Assembly: GCA_022575985.1 (NCBI GenBank)
Contig: JAKSXM010000007.1
Span: 62,464,501 to 62,528,500, forward strand
Length of the DNA stretch: 64,000 nt
Reading direction: 5' to 3'
Source: Anagrus nilaparvatae
Taxonomy: Eukaryota; Arthropoda; Insecta; Hymenoptera; Mymaridae
The stretch's first letter is position 1, and each line of letters begins with the position of its first letter. The position numbers were made by a program, and so were the translations under genes. Below are positions 49,216 to 59,623 of this stretch, piece after piece. The notes under the pieces are model-generated. The model was not told where the DNA came from, ran no database searches, and worked only from the letters and a program-made list of their open reading frames with translations.

Positions 49216-52158
49216 AAATTCGCACTTTGATCAACCAGATTAGGTCAGTACGGGTTAGTGAAAAGAGTAAAAAGAGCCTGGTTCAAAAACTGTTCCAAAC
49301 AGAGTTTATACCATAAAATTAATTTTTACGCATTTATAAAAACTCTTTTGGCAGCATTCAAATTGATTTTTTTAGTAAACAGTAAACACCTCGGTAAACA
49401 CGCTATATACAAGTATAAATGTTTATTTTGGTAGAACAGTATATCAGTTATAGTTAAAAAAGAAACAGAAAATCCACGTGCGCGACTAATACATATAAAA
49501 AATTTTTTTTTGATTTGCATTTACATATGAGAGATAATAACGATAAAAATATTAGGGTGTTTCTTATTTCCCAAATTGACTTTAGAGTAAAATTCCGTCT
49601 TGAATATGATATTTTCTTAAATTAGGGTCATAAACTATTATCTAAAAAAAAATTTTTATATATACGGGTTAATTTAGTGTGCCGATTTGTAAATGAGAAT
49701 CAATAAAAATCAGGAAAAAGATTTTAAAAGCGTTTTAGAAAACTTTTAAAAAACCTTTCCAAAAACTTTTTACTATTTAAATATTCTAAAAGCTTGCTTA
49801 TAGTAATGAAATATTTCAAGAAAACTGTAGAATTGTAATGTAAGTGATTATTTTAAGGTATTTTGATCATTTTCTGAATCTATTCTCTAATTGCCTCGTC
49901 ATTAAAATAAGAAATATGAATTTTTACAAATAATCAGTGAATAAAGCAATCGTATTGCGATTGGCATGGATAATCTATACAGTCATCTATAAATTTTAAA
50001 TTAGGTTTAAATATTATTATTTTTTATGTTAATTTACATTTTACCGACAAGCTTCTTTAACACTTTAGTAGTACATAAAAAGTTTCTGGAAACGTTTTTA
50101 AAACCTTTTTCCTGATGTAATAGCTTTTTTTAATCAAAGGACAAAATATTGGTTCAGACAGCATGCAAAAGTCGAACCCCACGTCATTTAAATCATAGTT
50201 TTACATGTAACGGGCAAAACCGTCGTCTCTCTTTAAAAAATAGGCTTTTTTTTGCCCTAGATATATAAAAATTTGTTTTTTAGATAGCAGTTTTATGACT
50301 TGAAGTATCATATTTGAGCCAGTATTTTTCTCTACAGTTAATTTAGGAAATAAGAAACACCCTAATATATATACCAGAAATGAATATTTCAAAAAATTAG
50401 TATTAATTAAAAAGGTATCAGTAAAAATTAACAATCATAATTTTATGAAATATTAATGCAATCTAATTAACTGATTAAAAAATATATATATATATGTTTT
50501 ATCTTACGGTTTTTTATTTATTTTTTTCACTTGATTTGATGACATTGTTTAAATATTACATTGATGAAGGCAACTAAATATATTCACTATATTTTTTGCA
50601 TTCGAGGATGACAGCTATATTTACCTATATTTATAAAAATATTTTATTTATAAATAAAAAATAATTATTTTTATGTTTAATCTTTAAAAATATAATAACG
50701 AAAAAAAAAAGGGTATAAAATATGAAATTATTTATATAATTTTTCGCAAGAATGAAATCACGTGAAATTTATACCTGTATTATACAGTTTTTTTACTATA
50801 TATTTATATATTTTTTTTTGTATACAAAAAAATGATGCAATACTCACTATTTTATATTTTGAGAACATTTTTATTAAAATATCAAATTTTATCTTTAAAA
50901 TAATAATTTATAATCGTCATATTTTTTATTAATTTTTCTAAATTTTTTAATTGAATTACTAAATCAGTATTAAAATTCATTGTCAAGGATAAATTTGTGC
51001 AAATTTGATTTTTTTCACTATTTTCACTATTCACTAATACATTTCAATATTCACATTAATTGTTATAAAAATATTTTTATTGTTTCTTAGTGAAATTAAT
51101 ATTTCATTTAAAAAATAAAATTTTACACAAATTGTATTTACTCTAATTTTTACTAAATGCAGTGTCAAACATCAGCTGACTCTAATTGTATTAAGATAAA
51201 TATGTCATATATATTGCAAGATGCATTTTAATATAGCTTTTTTTGAAGTTCGCGCATATTGTATTTTTCTTAACGTAAATTACGTATTTTACATCATTAA
51301 CGAATTTAAAATACACTGTTGGATTGTTGTGCTTGAATTATTTCTCTAAAAGATTTTTATTTTGTTTTATATTTTTCAAAAAAATCCAATAAATGACATC
51401 AGAATCTTTTGAAATTTTATATTAAATGGACATTTTTATATCAAATCGAACAAAACCTAATGGTCGGGTTTTCAAATCGGTTTTAGAGTATTTTATCCTG
51501 AAAAAGCTAGTAAAAAAAATGTATAACTGGTTTGTGTGTTCACTCAACCAAAGATCATGGAACACTGAGAAAAAAGTGTATGGTTAGGATAACCAAAATT
51601 TTAGTAAAATTGCATTTAGTAATGATGACAAAAATTTTGGTCATCAGAACCAAAAAATTTAGTAGATTTTACCAAATTTTTAGTAAATTTTACCAAAAAA
51701 ACTTAAAATAAAAAAAGAATTAAAAAGTAAATCTTTTTCAATATAGTGGCTAATTTTTTGAAAAAATTATTAAATTTCATAAAATCTTTAAACTTTTAAA
51801 ATTATAAATAAATATTATCATTAAACTATTGTTTTTGTTGTGCACTTATAAATTTAAAATTTTAAGGTTATGCCGTGATAATGTAATAGAAAAAATTCAA
51901 AAAACAAACAAGATTATGACCGTAAAATTTTATTTTTAGTTAACAAATTAATTATTAACAAATTTTGAAAACATTTTCAAGTATACTCTTCTAGAACTCA
52001 GAAAATTATTAAAAATAATTAACTGTTCTTCGTTAAAAAATACATGTACCATGAGTTTACAAAAAAAATGCTTTTGGATTCTCATTTGTAATTTTGAATG
52101 AGTTTGATTAATTTAACTAATTAAAATATAGTTTTATAGCTATTACTGTTTAATAGTA
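49216..52158. other. Long intergenic AT-rich stretch
   Basis: No coding exon of a known family is seen. A single arm of the CAAAATATGGG family is at about 50145-50215. The segment after 51555 opens with CACTGAGAAAAAAGTG and then runs of AAAATTTTAGTAAAAT and AATTTTTAGTAAATTTTACC that partly pair with one another, which suggests a decayed inverted-repeat element. The remainder has no visible structure. Confidence 0.45.
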
Positions 52159-52693
52159 TCTCTATATATTATAAAGTTATAACCGCTGCCGTCGCTGTCG
52201 AATGACACCTTTGGGCCATCTGCAATATCGTACTTTTGGGCCAGTCTGACACTTTTGGGCCACGCAATATGGTACTTTTGGGCCACTCTGCCACTTTTGG
52301 GTCAATCTGCCACTTTTGGGCCAATCTGACACTTTTGGACCAATCTGACGCAATATGGTACTTTTGGGCCAGTCTGACACTTTTGGGCCACACAATATGG
52401 TACTTTTGGGCCACGTAATATAAATGATTTTTTAATTAAGACTATAAATAAATAATCACTGATAAAATAAAAACAAAAGTATTTAACAAGTAAGTTTTAT
52501 AAAAGACTTTTGAAAAAACATAAACGTGATTTAAAGCCAATGCTACCAATCATCATAACATATGTCTTCCGTCACAATATGGAAATTGGTGCGCGAAGGT
52601 AACAAAGTACACGTTTCAGGCCAACATCATCAGAAGACCTTAATCACTCTGCGGGGTTGGCGCGCGAAGCGCGCAGGGGGCGGAGCCACCTAG
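52159..52693 (+). mobile_element. Short non-autonomous Helitron carrying a minisatellite
   Basis: The 5' end reads TCTCTATATATTATAAAG, directly after an A. The 3' end has a strong GC hairpin (GGCGCGCGAAGCGCGC), then GGGGGCGGAGCCAC and the terminal CTAG, followed by T. TC at the start, a hairpin just before CTRR at the end and insertion between A and T without target duplication are the marks of Helitron rolling-circle transposons. At 535 bases it has no Rep/helicase gene and must rely on another element. The interior contains a minisatellite, which is common in such elements. Confidence 0.75.
52205..52425 (+). repeat. Minisatellite, CTTTTGGGCCA units
   Basis: Units of about 17-20 bases with the core ACTTTTGGGCCAgTCTGaC repeat about 11 times; every few units the spacer CGCAATATGGT replaces the usual one. 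Open frames on both strands through this array (repeating WPKS or similar) are artefacts of the repeat. Confidence 0.9.
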
Positions 52694-53898
52694 TATTAAG
52701 TAAATGCTGAAATTTCACAAAAAATTTCACGCCCAGGCGAGCAAAAAAATTTTTGATGTTATTGTAATTTGTCTCGTATATAATATTTTAATATCTATAA
52801 TGATAATATAAACTTAAAATTAAAATATAGATTTATTTAGACTCCGGAATCATATTCTGCGGGTAATCTTTCATGGGGACCTTAAAGGAAATAATGTTTT
52901 ACACAATTATACGAGTGTTTCTCAGAAAAAATAAGAATAATTCGCTTTATTCAAACTTGGCCAAAAAATGAAAGCGGCTGCGAACAATCGAGAATTGAAC
53001 CCAAGATCTCAAAATTGGCTACGGAATAGATTTGAAGTCCCGATCATTAGGTTTGGTCCGGTTTATTTTCAAAATGTCCAAAAGGTATTTAAATTTCAGT
53101 TTTGCAGTTGTTTTTGGCAACCAAGATTAAGAAAAAGTCTACTAAGGTTACTATTTCCGAAAATCGAGGTTTTGGTATAGCGCCAAATTCTTCTAATACC
53201 CTGGAGCATAAACAATGAATGTCAATTGGGTAGAAAATTTTTATTAAAACACGTAATAAAAACCATCAAAAAAGTAAATTTCACAGTACTTATGAAATGA
53301 ACAATTAACCCTCGTTTATGTGTAGGGTGTCACTTTTCACGTTTATATGCATAAAAGGTTACTTTTTTCCTTTTTAATGTAAAATACTATACTTTTCTAT
53401 ACTTCCAAAAAATTTTAAATTGATATTGTTATAAAAATTTGCATACCCAAGTTTCCAATATTTTAGTTAAATTAATTATTTTTGGTCCAGAATTTTTTGT
53501 TATTGATAAATTAAGGTTATTAAATTAGAACTAAAATATTATAAACAATTAAACGTTATAAAACTTAATAACTTTTTGAAAATATTGAAGAAAATTTTTT
53601 ACAGTTAAATAAATTAATTTTTTTCGATATTTTACTCACCTTAATTTTAATCACGTAGATAACTTAATGATTTTAAAGGTAAAAACTTATTTTTTTTCAT
53701 GGGACCAATTTTTACTTGAAAATGTTTATAACTAACCTCTCATCTTTTAGTAATTTTGCAAATTTTTTTCCAATAATTCGCATATAAAAATTTGATAAAA
53801 TGTTATATAAAATGTTATTTTATAAAAATTATTTAAAATCTTAGTTAAATCTATCAGATAAATATTTTATTTATTTTAAAAAATAAAAAAAAATGCTA
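52694..53898. other. Intergenic AT-rich DNA
   Basis: No gene is recognised. The 70-codon open frame at 52968 shows no family feature. No repeat boundary is clear before 53899. Confidence 0.5.
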
Positions 53899-54476
53899 CT
53901 TTTCCAGTCTAAATACGGGGGGTGGGGGTGTATTGTTTGGAGCCACCACCAGATTTGGTCTACTATAAGTTTTTAGGGTCGCTGAACACGAAAATCTGGG
54001 TCTTTTCTATGAGAAATTGGGGCTCGACCTTTAAATTAGCCAAAACTACCCCTAAAAGGGGTGTTTTTGCAACTTTCGCTCTAGCCCTCCAAGATTTGGT
54101 CTAATAAGGGTTTTTTGGATCGCTGATCGCGAATATTGAAGTTATAACTATGAAAAATTACGCCTTCACCCTTAAATTGGCCAAAACTACCCCTAAAAGG
54201 GGTGTTTTTGCAATTTTCGCTCTAGCCCTCCAAAATTCGATCTAATAGGGTTTTTTGGGTCGCTGATCATGTAAATTGCGGTCTTTTCAATTAAAAATTA
54301 GATCTTGACCCTTAAATTTGCCAAAACTACTCCTATAAAAGGTTTGAAAGGTATATAAATAAATTAAGAAAGAAAAGACCCAGATTTTCGTGTTCAGCGA
54401 CCCAAAAAACATATAGTATAGACCAAATCTGGCGGCAGCCACAAACAATACAACCAAACCCGTATTTTGACTGGAG
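53899..54476. mobile_element. 'CTCCAGTC' foldback family, copy 2
   Basis: The left end reads CTTTTCCAGTCTAAATACGG and the right end CCCGTATTTTGACTGGAG, with TA outside both (53897-53898 and 54477-54478). Inside are three tandem units with GGGTCGCTGAACACGAAAAT, AAACTACCCCTAAAAGGGGT and TTTCGCTCTAGCCCTCCAA, then a short inverted arm. It is shorter than the copy at 38364 because the right arm has only one unit. Confidence 0.75.
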
Positions 54477-54841
54477 TATATCTGTGATAATCAAATATGT
54501 GATTTTTAAGTAGATACTTATAGTTATCAGCAGATCTAGCATTCTTTAACGGGAATTAATAAAATCGTGTTAATCGCACACGGAAAAAAATTCTAAGTTG
54601 TATTGACAAATAACTTTGTTGAAATATGCCAACAAAGTATTTGTTGAATTGTCATAGTTACTTAGTTGATTCAAACAGAGTGAAAATTTTATTTAAAAAA
54701 AATTATTTTTTTATTTTTTTTTTATTTTTTTTAAATTAATTATTTTTTTTTTTATAATTATTTTTTTATATTTATTTATGTACTTATAGGTATATATTTA
54801 TTCATTTAAAATCTGTTAAAAAAAACCGAAGAAAAATTTTG

Positions 54842-54926
54842 ACTGCTACTGGGATCGAACCAGGATCGAACTGAGTATTGCGGCTTCCGAGACTGTGTGA
54901 TTATCCATTCTGCTAACAGGACAGTT
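54842..54926 (-). repeat. tRNA-derived sequence (A-box and B-box present)
   Basis: On the minus strand TTAGCAGAATGGATAA resembles a tRNA A-box and D-arm, and CTGGTTCGATCCCAG resembles a B-box and T-arm; GTCTCGGAAG lies where the anticodon loop should be. The acceptor stem pairs only in its first few bases. An extra GTTCGATCCTG copy precedes the T-arm. It is more likely a tRNA-derived SINE head or tRNA pseudogene than a working tRNA. Confidence 0.45.
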
Positions 54927-54984
54927 GTATTTAATAAAAAAATTTTAAGTACTATATGTTACAGATAATAATTTTAGAAATTAT

Positions 54985-55215
54985 ATGCAGAGTAAATTAT
55001 ACATACCCAGCGAAATGCATGTTAAAACTATCATAAATAATTTTTAGGAAATCCCATTTCTTTATTAGAATAATAATGAATAATAATATAAGCAAAAGTA
55101 AATTATGCATACCCGCAGTGAAATTAATATTTAAAAATAATACTTAAAACTATCATTAAAAATTTTTAGGAAATTCCATTTCTTTATTGAATAATAATAT
55201 AAACAAAAGCGCGCT
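54985..55215 (+). repeat. Tandem duplication of about 120 bases
   Basis: Two adjacent units share AGTAAATTATACATACCC (or TGCATACCC), AAAACTATCATAAATAATTT, TTTAGGAAATCCCATTTCTT and AATAATAATATAAGCAAAAG with small differences. Confidence 0.7.
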
Positions 55216-55540
55216 GCTGAAAGAGATGAGCATAATAGGATAGAAAGAGAAAGAATGAATAAATATTTTAATATAAAAGAAAAAGCATTGACCTAACTAT
55301 TAAAATTAATCATATCAATGTTGTAGGTTGTTGGTTTATCTAACACTATGTTGATTCAACAAAGATTTAAGTGGTTAACTTAACAATTTTAATTTTGCTT
55401 GAATCAACAAAGTATTTGTTGGTTTAATGTTTTTATTTGACAATTCAACGTTTAATCTTTCCATTCAACAAACTTACAATACTAATCATATTTCAGTTAC
55501 GTAATACGTTTAGTTTGTCTTATATTTTTTTTACGTGCAT

Positions 55541-56069
55541 AGGCAATCCTCAAGTTAAAATTTCTTGAATAACTGGAATGTTTTGCTAACAATCGAAGAT
55601 GAAGAGATGAGTGCATGATGAGTCACCGAAATAAATTAGATCCAAATATAAAGACTAAGTGTAAGTTTTTTGTTAAAAAATAGAACAGATTAGTAGCCTA
55701 AGAAACCCCATTTTACAACATTAAGACTCACTATTTTAAGTCTAGGAGTTCTTTGAGATGAAGCTAAAAATACTGTGAAAGTTTCTTCAACAAAATTAAC
55801 GTTCTGCCAAGTTAGTCCAAGATATGGGGATCCAACTCGCATACTTTCAACTGCTGGCCTGGTAAGTTTTGATTTCGGCCAAAACGGTAAAATTTTTATT
55901 GGCCAAAAAAATGTTCATAAGTTTTTTATTTATATGCACTACATGATACCATTGCATATCTATAATTAATATTATTTATTATGACCGATGGTATAACACG
56001 TTTTCAACTGAAAAAATAGTGGTCTGATACCTGGTCTGATACCAGTTTTGATACCAATAACCATTTTTT
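55541..56069. other. Intergenic DNA
   Basis: No gene is recognised. The words GGTCTGATACC, GTTTTGATACC repeat at 56020-56060 just before the R copy. Confidence 0.45.
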
Positions 56070-56275
56070 CTTGTCAGCGGCCAGAAACTAAGTATTTCCA
56101 GAAAAGACGTGTTTTCTCGCCACTGACGAAGAAAAATCGTATACGACCCTTGTCCATAAATAAAGAATGCCCCAAATCGCAGTTTACCATCCTCGGCTTC
56201 GCCTCGGAAGTTAATTTACGTGCGATTTGGGCCATTCTTTACTTTTCTGGACACAGGATCGTAATATACTATTTA
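56070..56275 (-). repeat. Dispersed repeat R, inverted copy
   Basis: On the + strand: TTGTCAGCGGCCAGAAACTA, GAAAAATCGTATACGACCCT, TGTCCATAAATAAAGAATGC, CCCAAATCGCAGTTTACCAT, CCTCGGCTTCGCCTCGG, GTGCGATTTGGGCCATTCTT and TCTGGACACAGGATCG. This is nearly the full R unit in reverse orientation and one of the best copies for defining the family. Confidence 0.75.
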
Positions 56276-58171
56276 CTTACCTTCCCCAGTGTAGATAAAA
56301 AACCCTTCTCTATGATCGTATTCTATGTTAAAGGAGGATTCACATGAAGCAAAATTTCTTTCAAATTCCAATAAATATTTTGCCTTCCGCTAATGATTGC
56401 CATAATAGTATTCTGTAATGATCTTAATTTATATCATAAAAAATCATTTATAAGCAAATTATAATTTGCATATAAGGTTATTGTTATTATTGTTACAATT
56501 TTTAAAGGTTTAAAATTTTATGCATTTATGGTCACAATTTATTACCTAATTATATGGTCAACAATGTTATACTTGCTATATTATACAACAATTATGAAAT
56601 TATTATTTATTCATAGCCATAATTTGTTTCTCACTTATAGCCATAAAATTTCATAAATTATGGTTATAATATTATATTAATATCGGAAATAATAATAATT
56701 AAAATTCAAAATATATTCAAAATTTTTCACAGTTTTCTTATATGTATATTCAGTTTTCAGTGGGGCATTTTAATATCATATTTATTAATTCAACTATTTT
56801 GAAGGAAAGCTAGTTTTGCTCTTTGATTATGTAATAAAAGTTTATAATAGTAAAAAGCCGCAATATACACTTCAACATAGTATAGTAAAATCAAGGTATA
56901 TTTCGCCCTTGCAAATAATCTTATAATACTGCACTCTATACTACGTTAACTTACAGATGCTTAACAAAAAAACTCACACATTTTATATTCTTGGTGGAAT
57001 TTGTTTACAAGTTTTATTTCTTTATTTAAAAAAATAAAATGTTATTGTAAAAAAAAAAAAGAAATAAGTTTTAAAAAAAATAAAATGAAAGCAAAGTTTA
57101 TTGTTAAAGTTTATATCGATTGTTGAAAAAAACAAACATTCAGATTCATGCAGAACTTGAATATCTCGAAAGCTCATACCGAGGTCAGTATATATATTTT
57201 TCTTTATTTTTATTTTTAAATATATACATTGTGCATACTTAAATACTTTGTATTTTAAAATATTTAAAATGATTTATTACAATTAATAATATTTAGTGAG
57301 AAATAAATAATGCTTGCTAAATAATACACAATTAATTCTTTATTTTATTTTTTTTATAGGTTATTTATATATATTTCAATATATTTTTTATTTTTAAATA
57401 TATTTTATTGTTAAAGTATGATATCATCTATTCGTATTTTTTTAAAACTTAAATACACTTTGTCAAATTATTTTTATAAAAGCTTATACTAATGAAAAAA
57501 TAATAATATTTATTTCAAACAACAATATCATGTTTTGTATATGGATAATTCCATGCCAACTGGACTCAATTTGAATTTAAGGGTCCTTGGGAATTGGTCC
57601 TAAATGATTTTTTCTGAAAATACATCTGAAATAATTCATCCCATCTATTTTAGCTTTCCAGGTCCAATTCTCGATTTTAGGCAGCCATTTAGACCGTTTT
57701 CGAGTTTTTGACCTTTTTTTGTAAATTGACGCAAAATTTTTATTGTTACTGCCAAATGCTTATTTTACATCGAAAAATATTTTCTCATAGGACTTAAATT
57801 TATTGTTTTATAACCGATTTTTCCCCTGAAAAGAATACGTGAGATAAGCCAATCCAAAAGCTTCAGATGAAAAAATTATATTTTTTTAATTATGTCTTCA
57901 AAGCTTGCTTTTGCATTTGCAAATTGAATTCACGAGACGAAATGATACATTCCTTAATACTTTACTTTACGCGTTGTTTAGTTTCATACCTTAATTTAAG
58001 CTATGATCCTATAACCGCACTGCTTCAGCCACGAATATTCTTCACTTCGAGCCAGTATATATGCAAAGTGGAGCTGAATTTAACACTTGCGAGAGCGATT
58101 TACACTAAGAAGCCACCTAATTCCCACAAAATATTAAAAGCTCATATCGTTTTCTCTGCCAATTACATATA
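56276..58171. other. Long intergenic AT-rich stretch
   Basis: No gene is recognised. The 124-codon open frame at 57867 has no family feature, and its end lies inside the next repeat element. The segment 57540-57800 is somewhat less AT-rich, with GGGTCCTTGGGAATTGGTCC; it might be an old repeat copy. Confidence 0.45.
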
Positions 58172-58818
58172 CTCTAGTCAATATACAGAGAGGGTGGGGG
58201 GGGGGTTTATTATAATTGCTAATATAAGGGTGCCAAATTAATTCTTTGCAAAAAAATTCCCCGAAATTCTTGTTCAGCGACCCCAAAATCCCATTTAAAC
58301 CGAATCTGAACGCTGAACGAGCAAAAGTAGCAAAAGCAAGTTTTTAGAGATAGTTTTGCTAATTCAAGGGTGACAAAATAATTTTTAATAAAAAATCCGC
58401 CAAAATTCGTGAACGGCGACCCAAACAACCTATACTAACGTAATCTGAACACTGAAAGGGCACACTGAAAGTGAGAAATTAATTTTTAACAAAAAATTCC
58501 CCAAAATTCTAGTTTAGCGACCCAAAAAAACCCATCAAAACCGTTTCTGAACACTTAAAGTGCCAAAATAGCAAAAACACCCTCTTTTTAGGGGTATGTT
58601 TTGCTAATTAAGGGGTGAAATATTAACTTTTCATAGAAAAGTTCTCGAAATTCTTGATCAGCGACCCAAAAAACCCTTACAGACCAAATCTGACCTTCCA
58701 AAATTCGAATACATCAAAAATACCCCTTTTTAGGGATAATTTTTGCAAATTTTATATTAGACCAAATAATCTAGTGGTGGCTGGAGAAAATAGCCCCAAA
58801 ACCGTATATTGACTAGAG
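58172..58818. mobile_element. 'CTCCAGTC' foldback family, copy 3
   Basis: The ends CTCTAGTCAATATACAGAG and the inverted CCGTATATTGACTAGAG are diverged versions of the family termini. The left is preceded by TA, the right is followed by TG. The interior repeats GCGACCCAAAAAACCC, GGGGTATGTTTTGCTAATTA and similar words. This is the oldest-looking copy. Confidence 0.7.
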
Positions 58819-59616
58819 TGTTATACAATCTTTATATTTTAAAAATTTAATTTTGGCTGCAATTTTAATACTGGTAATTTTTATTTCAAAATTGAGTTTT
58901 TGTTTATTGATAATCACAGTGGGAGAAATGTCAAAATAAAAAAGAGATCAACTTCAGAAAGTATTGTGGCTTCATTGCCAGAAGGCAGCATTATTTGGAA
59001 TATTGCCCTGTTTTATATCATTAAGGCATAATTAATTAATTCATAATTATATGGAGTTGTTTGCTTTTTCAACTTTGATAATTTTTTTTTTAGAATTTGA
59101 AAACATAAAAATGAGTTATCTCAAATTGATGTATCAAACCGTAGTAAGCTAATTTAAGCGAAATTTATAATTATGAGTTGAAAAATTCGTGCAGTCAATC
59201 TGTAAAATAAATTAAAAAAACTAAAAAACGCAAATAATTATTGTATATTTAACTTCTATTTTAAGTGAAGTGGGTCAAATTATCAAAAATCACAATATAG
59301 TGTTGCACTGAGAGCCTCACACTATTTAGCCAGATTCAAAATATCCAAAAATTGTTAGCTCAATATATCGATTAAATTATTCATATTTTCGTATAGTTTT
59401 TTTAAAAGCTAGTATAATGACTAGAAAACCATTACACTAAATTTTAGAATCTAATGTAATAAATATAATGAAAATAATAAAATAAGAATTTTGAATAAAT
59501 GAGAAATCGACTTTTCCAGAGCAAAGATGTTTATTATAAATATTGTTCCCAACGTTTCGAGTCTTTATAAGACTCCTTTTCAAGGCATTCTATATACATT
59601 TTCTGAAATATTTTAG
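58819..59616. other. Upstream region of carrier E
   Basis: No gene is recognised. The stretch CCCAACGTTTCGAGTCTTTA, TAAGACTCCTTTTCAAGGC at 59548-59586 contains a small inverted repeat and looks like a retroelement-type end. It directly precedes the acceptor of carrier E exon 1. Confidence 0.4.
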
Positions 59617-59623
59617 CATCAGC

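Larger units (their letters stand above)
54547..55540. repeat. Repeat region with CAACAAAGTATTTGTTG words and imperfect ends
   Basis: The words CAACAAAGTATTTGTTG (54643) and CAACAAAGTATTTGTTGG (55407) occur near the two ends. The outer sequences CACACGGAAAAAAATTCTAA and (reverse complement) TGCACGTAAAAAAAATATAAG are weakly alike. The region encloses a tRNA-like piece and a tandem duplication. It may be one old inverted-repeat element, but the boundaries are uncertain. Confidence 0.35.

Noticed and set aside
52169..52418. Open frames with repeating WPKS/GPKVSDW or similar
   Set aside because: They follow the minisatellite period on both strands and have no protein character.
52205..52425. CRISPR-like regular array
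   Set aside because: Units are short, variable and directly abutting without unique spacers, and the context is an animal genome. It is a minisatellite in a Helitron.
53922..54104. Open frame containing LEPPPDLVYYKF and WVFSMRNW
   Set aside because: It lies in the tandem units of the CTCCAGTC foldback element and has inverted relatives elsewhere; not a gene.
54842..54926. Functional tRNA gene
   Set aside because: Acceptor stem pairs poorly and the T-arm motif is partly duplicated, so I list it only as tRNA-derived.
57867..58241. 124-codon open frame
   Set aside because: No recognisable domain, and its 3' part lies inside a foldback element. Chance frame.
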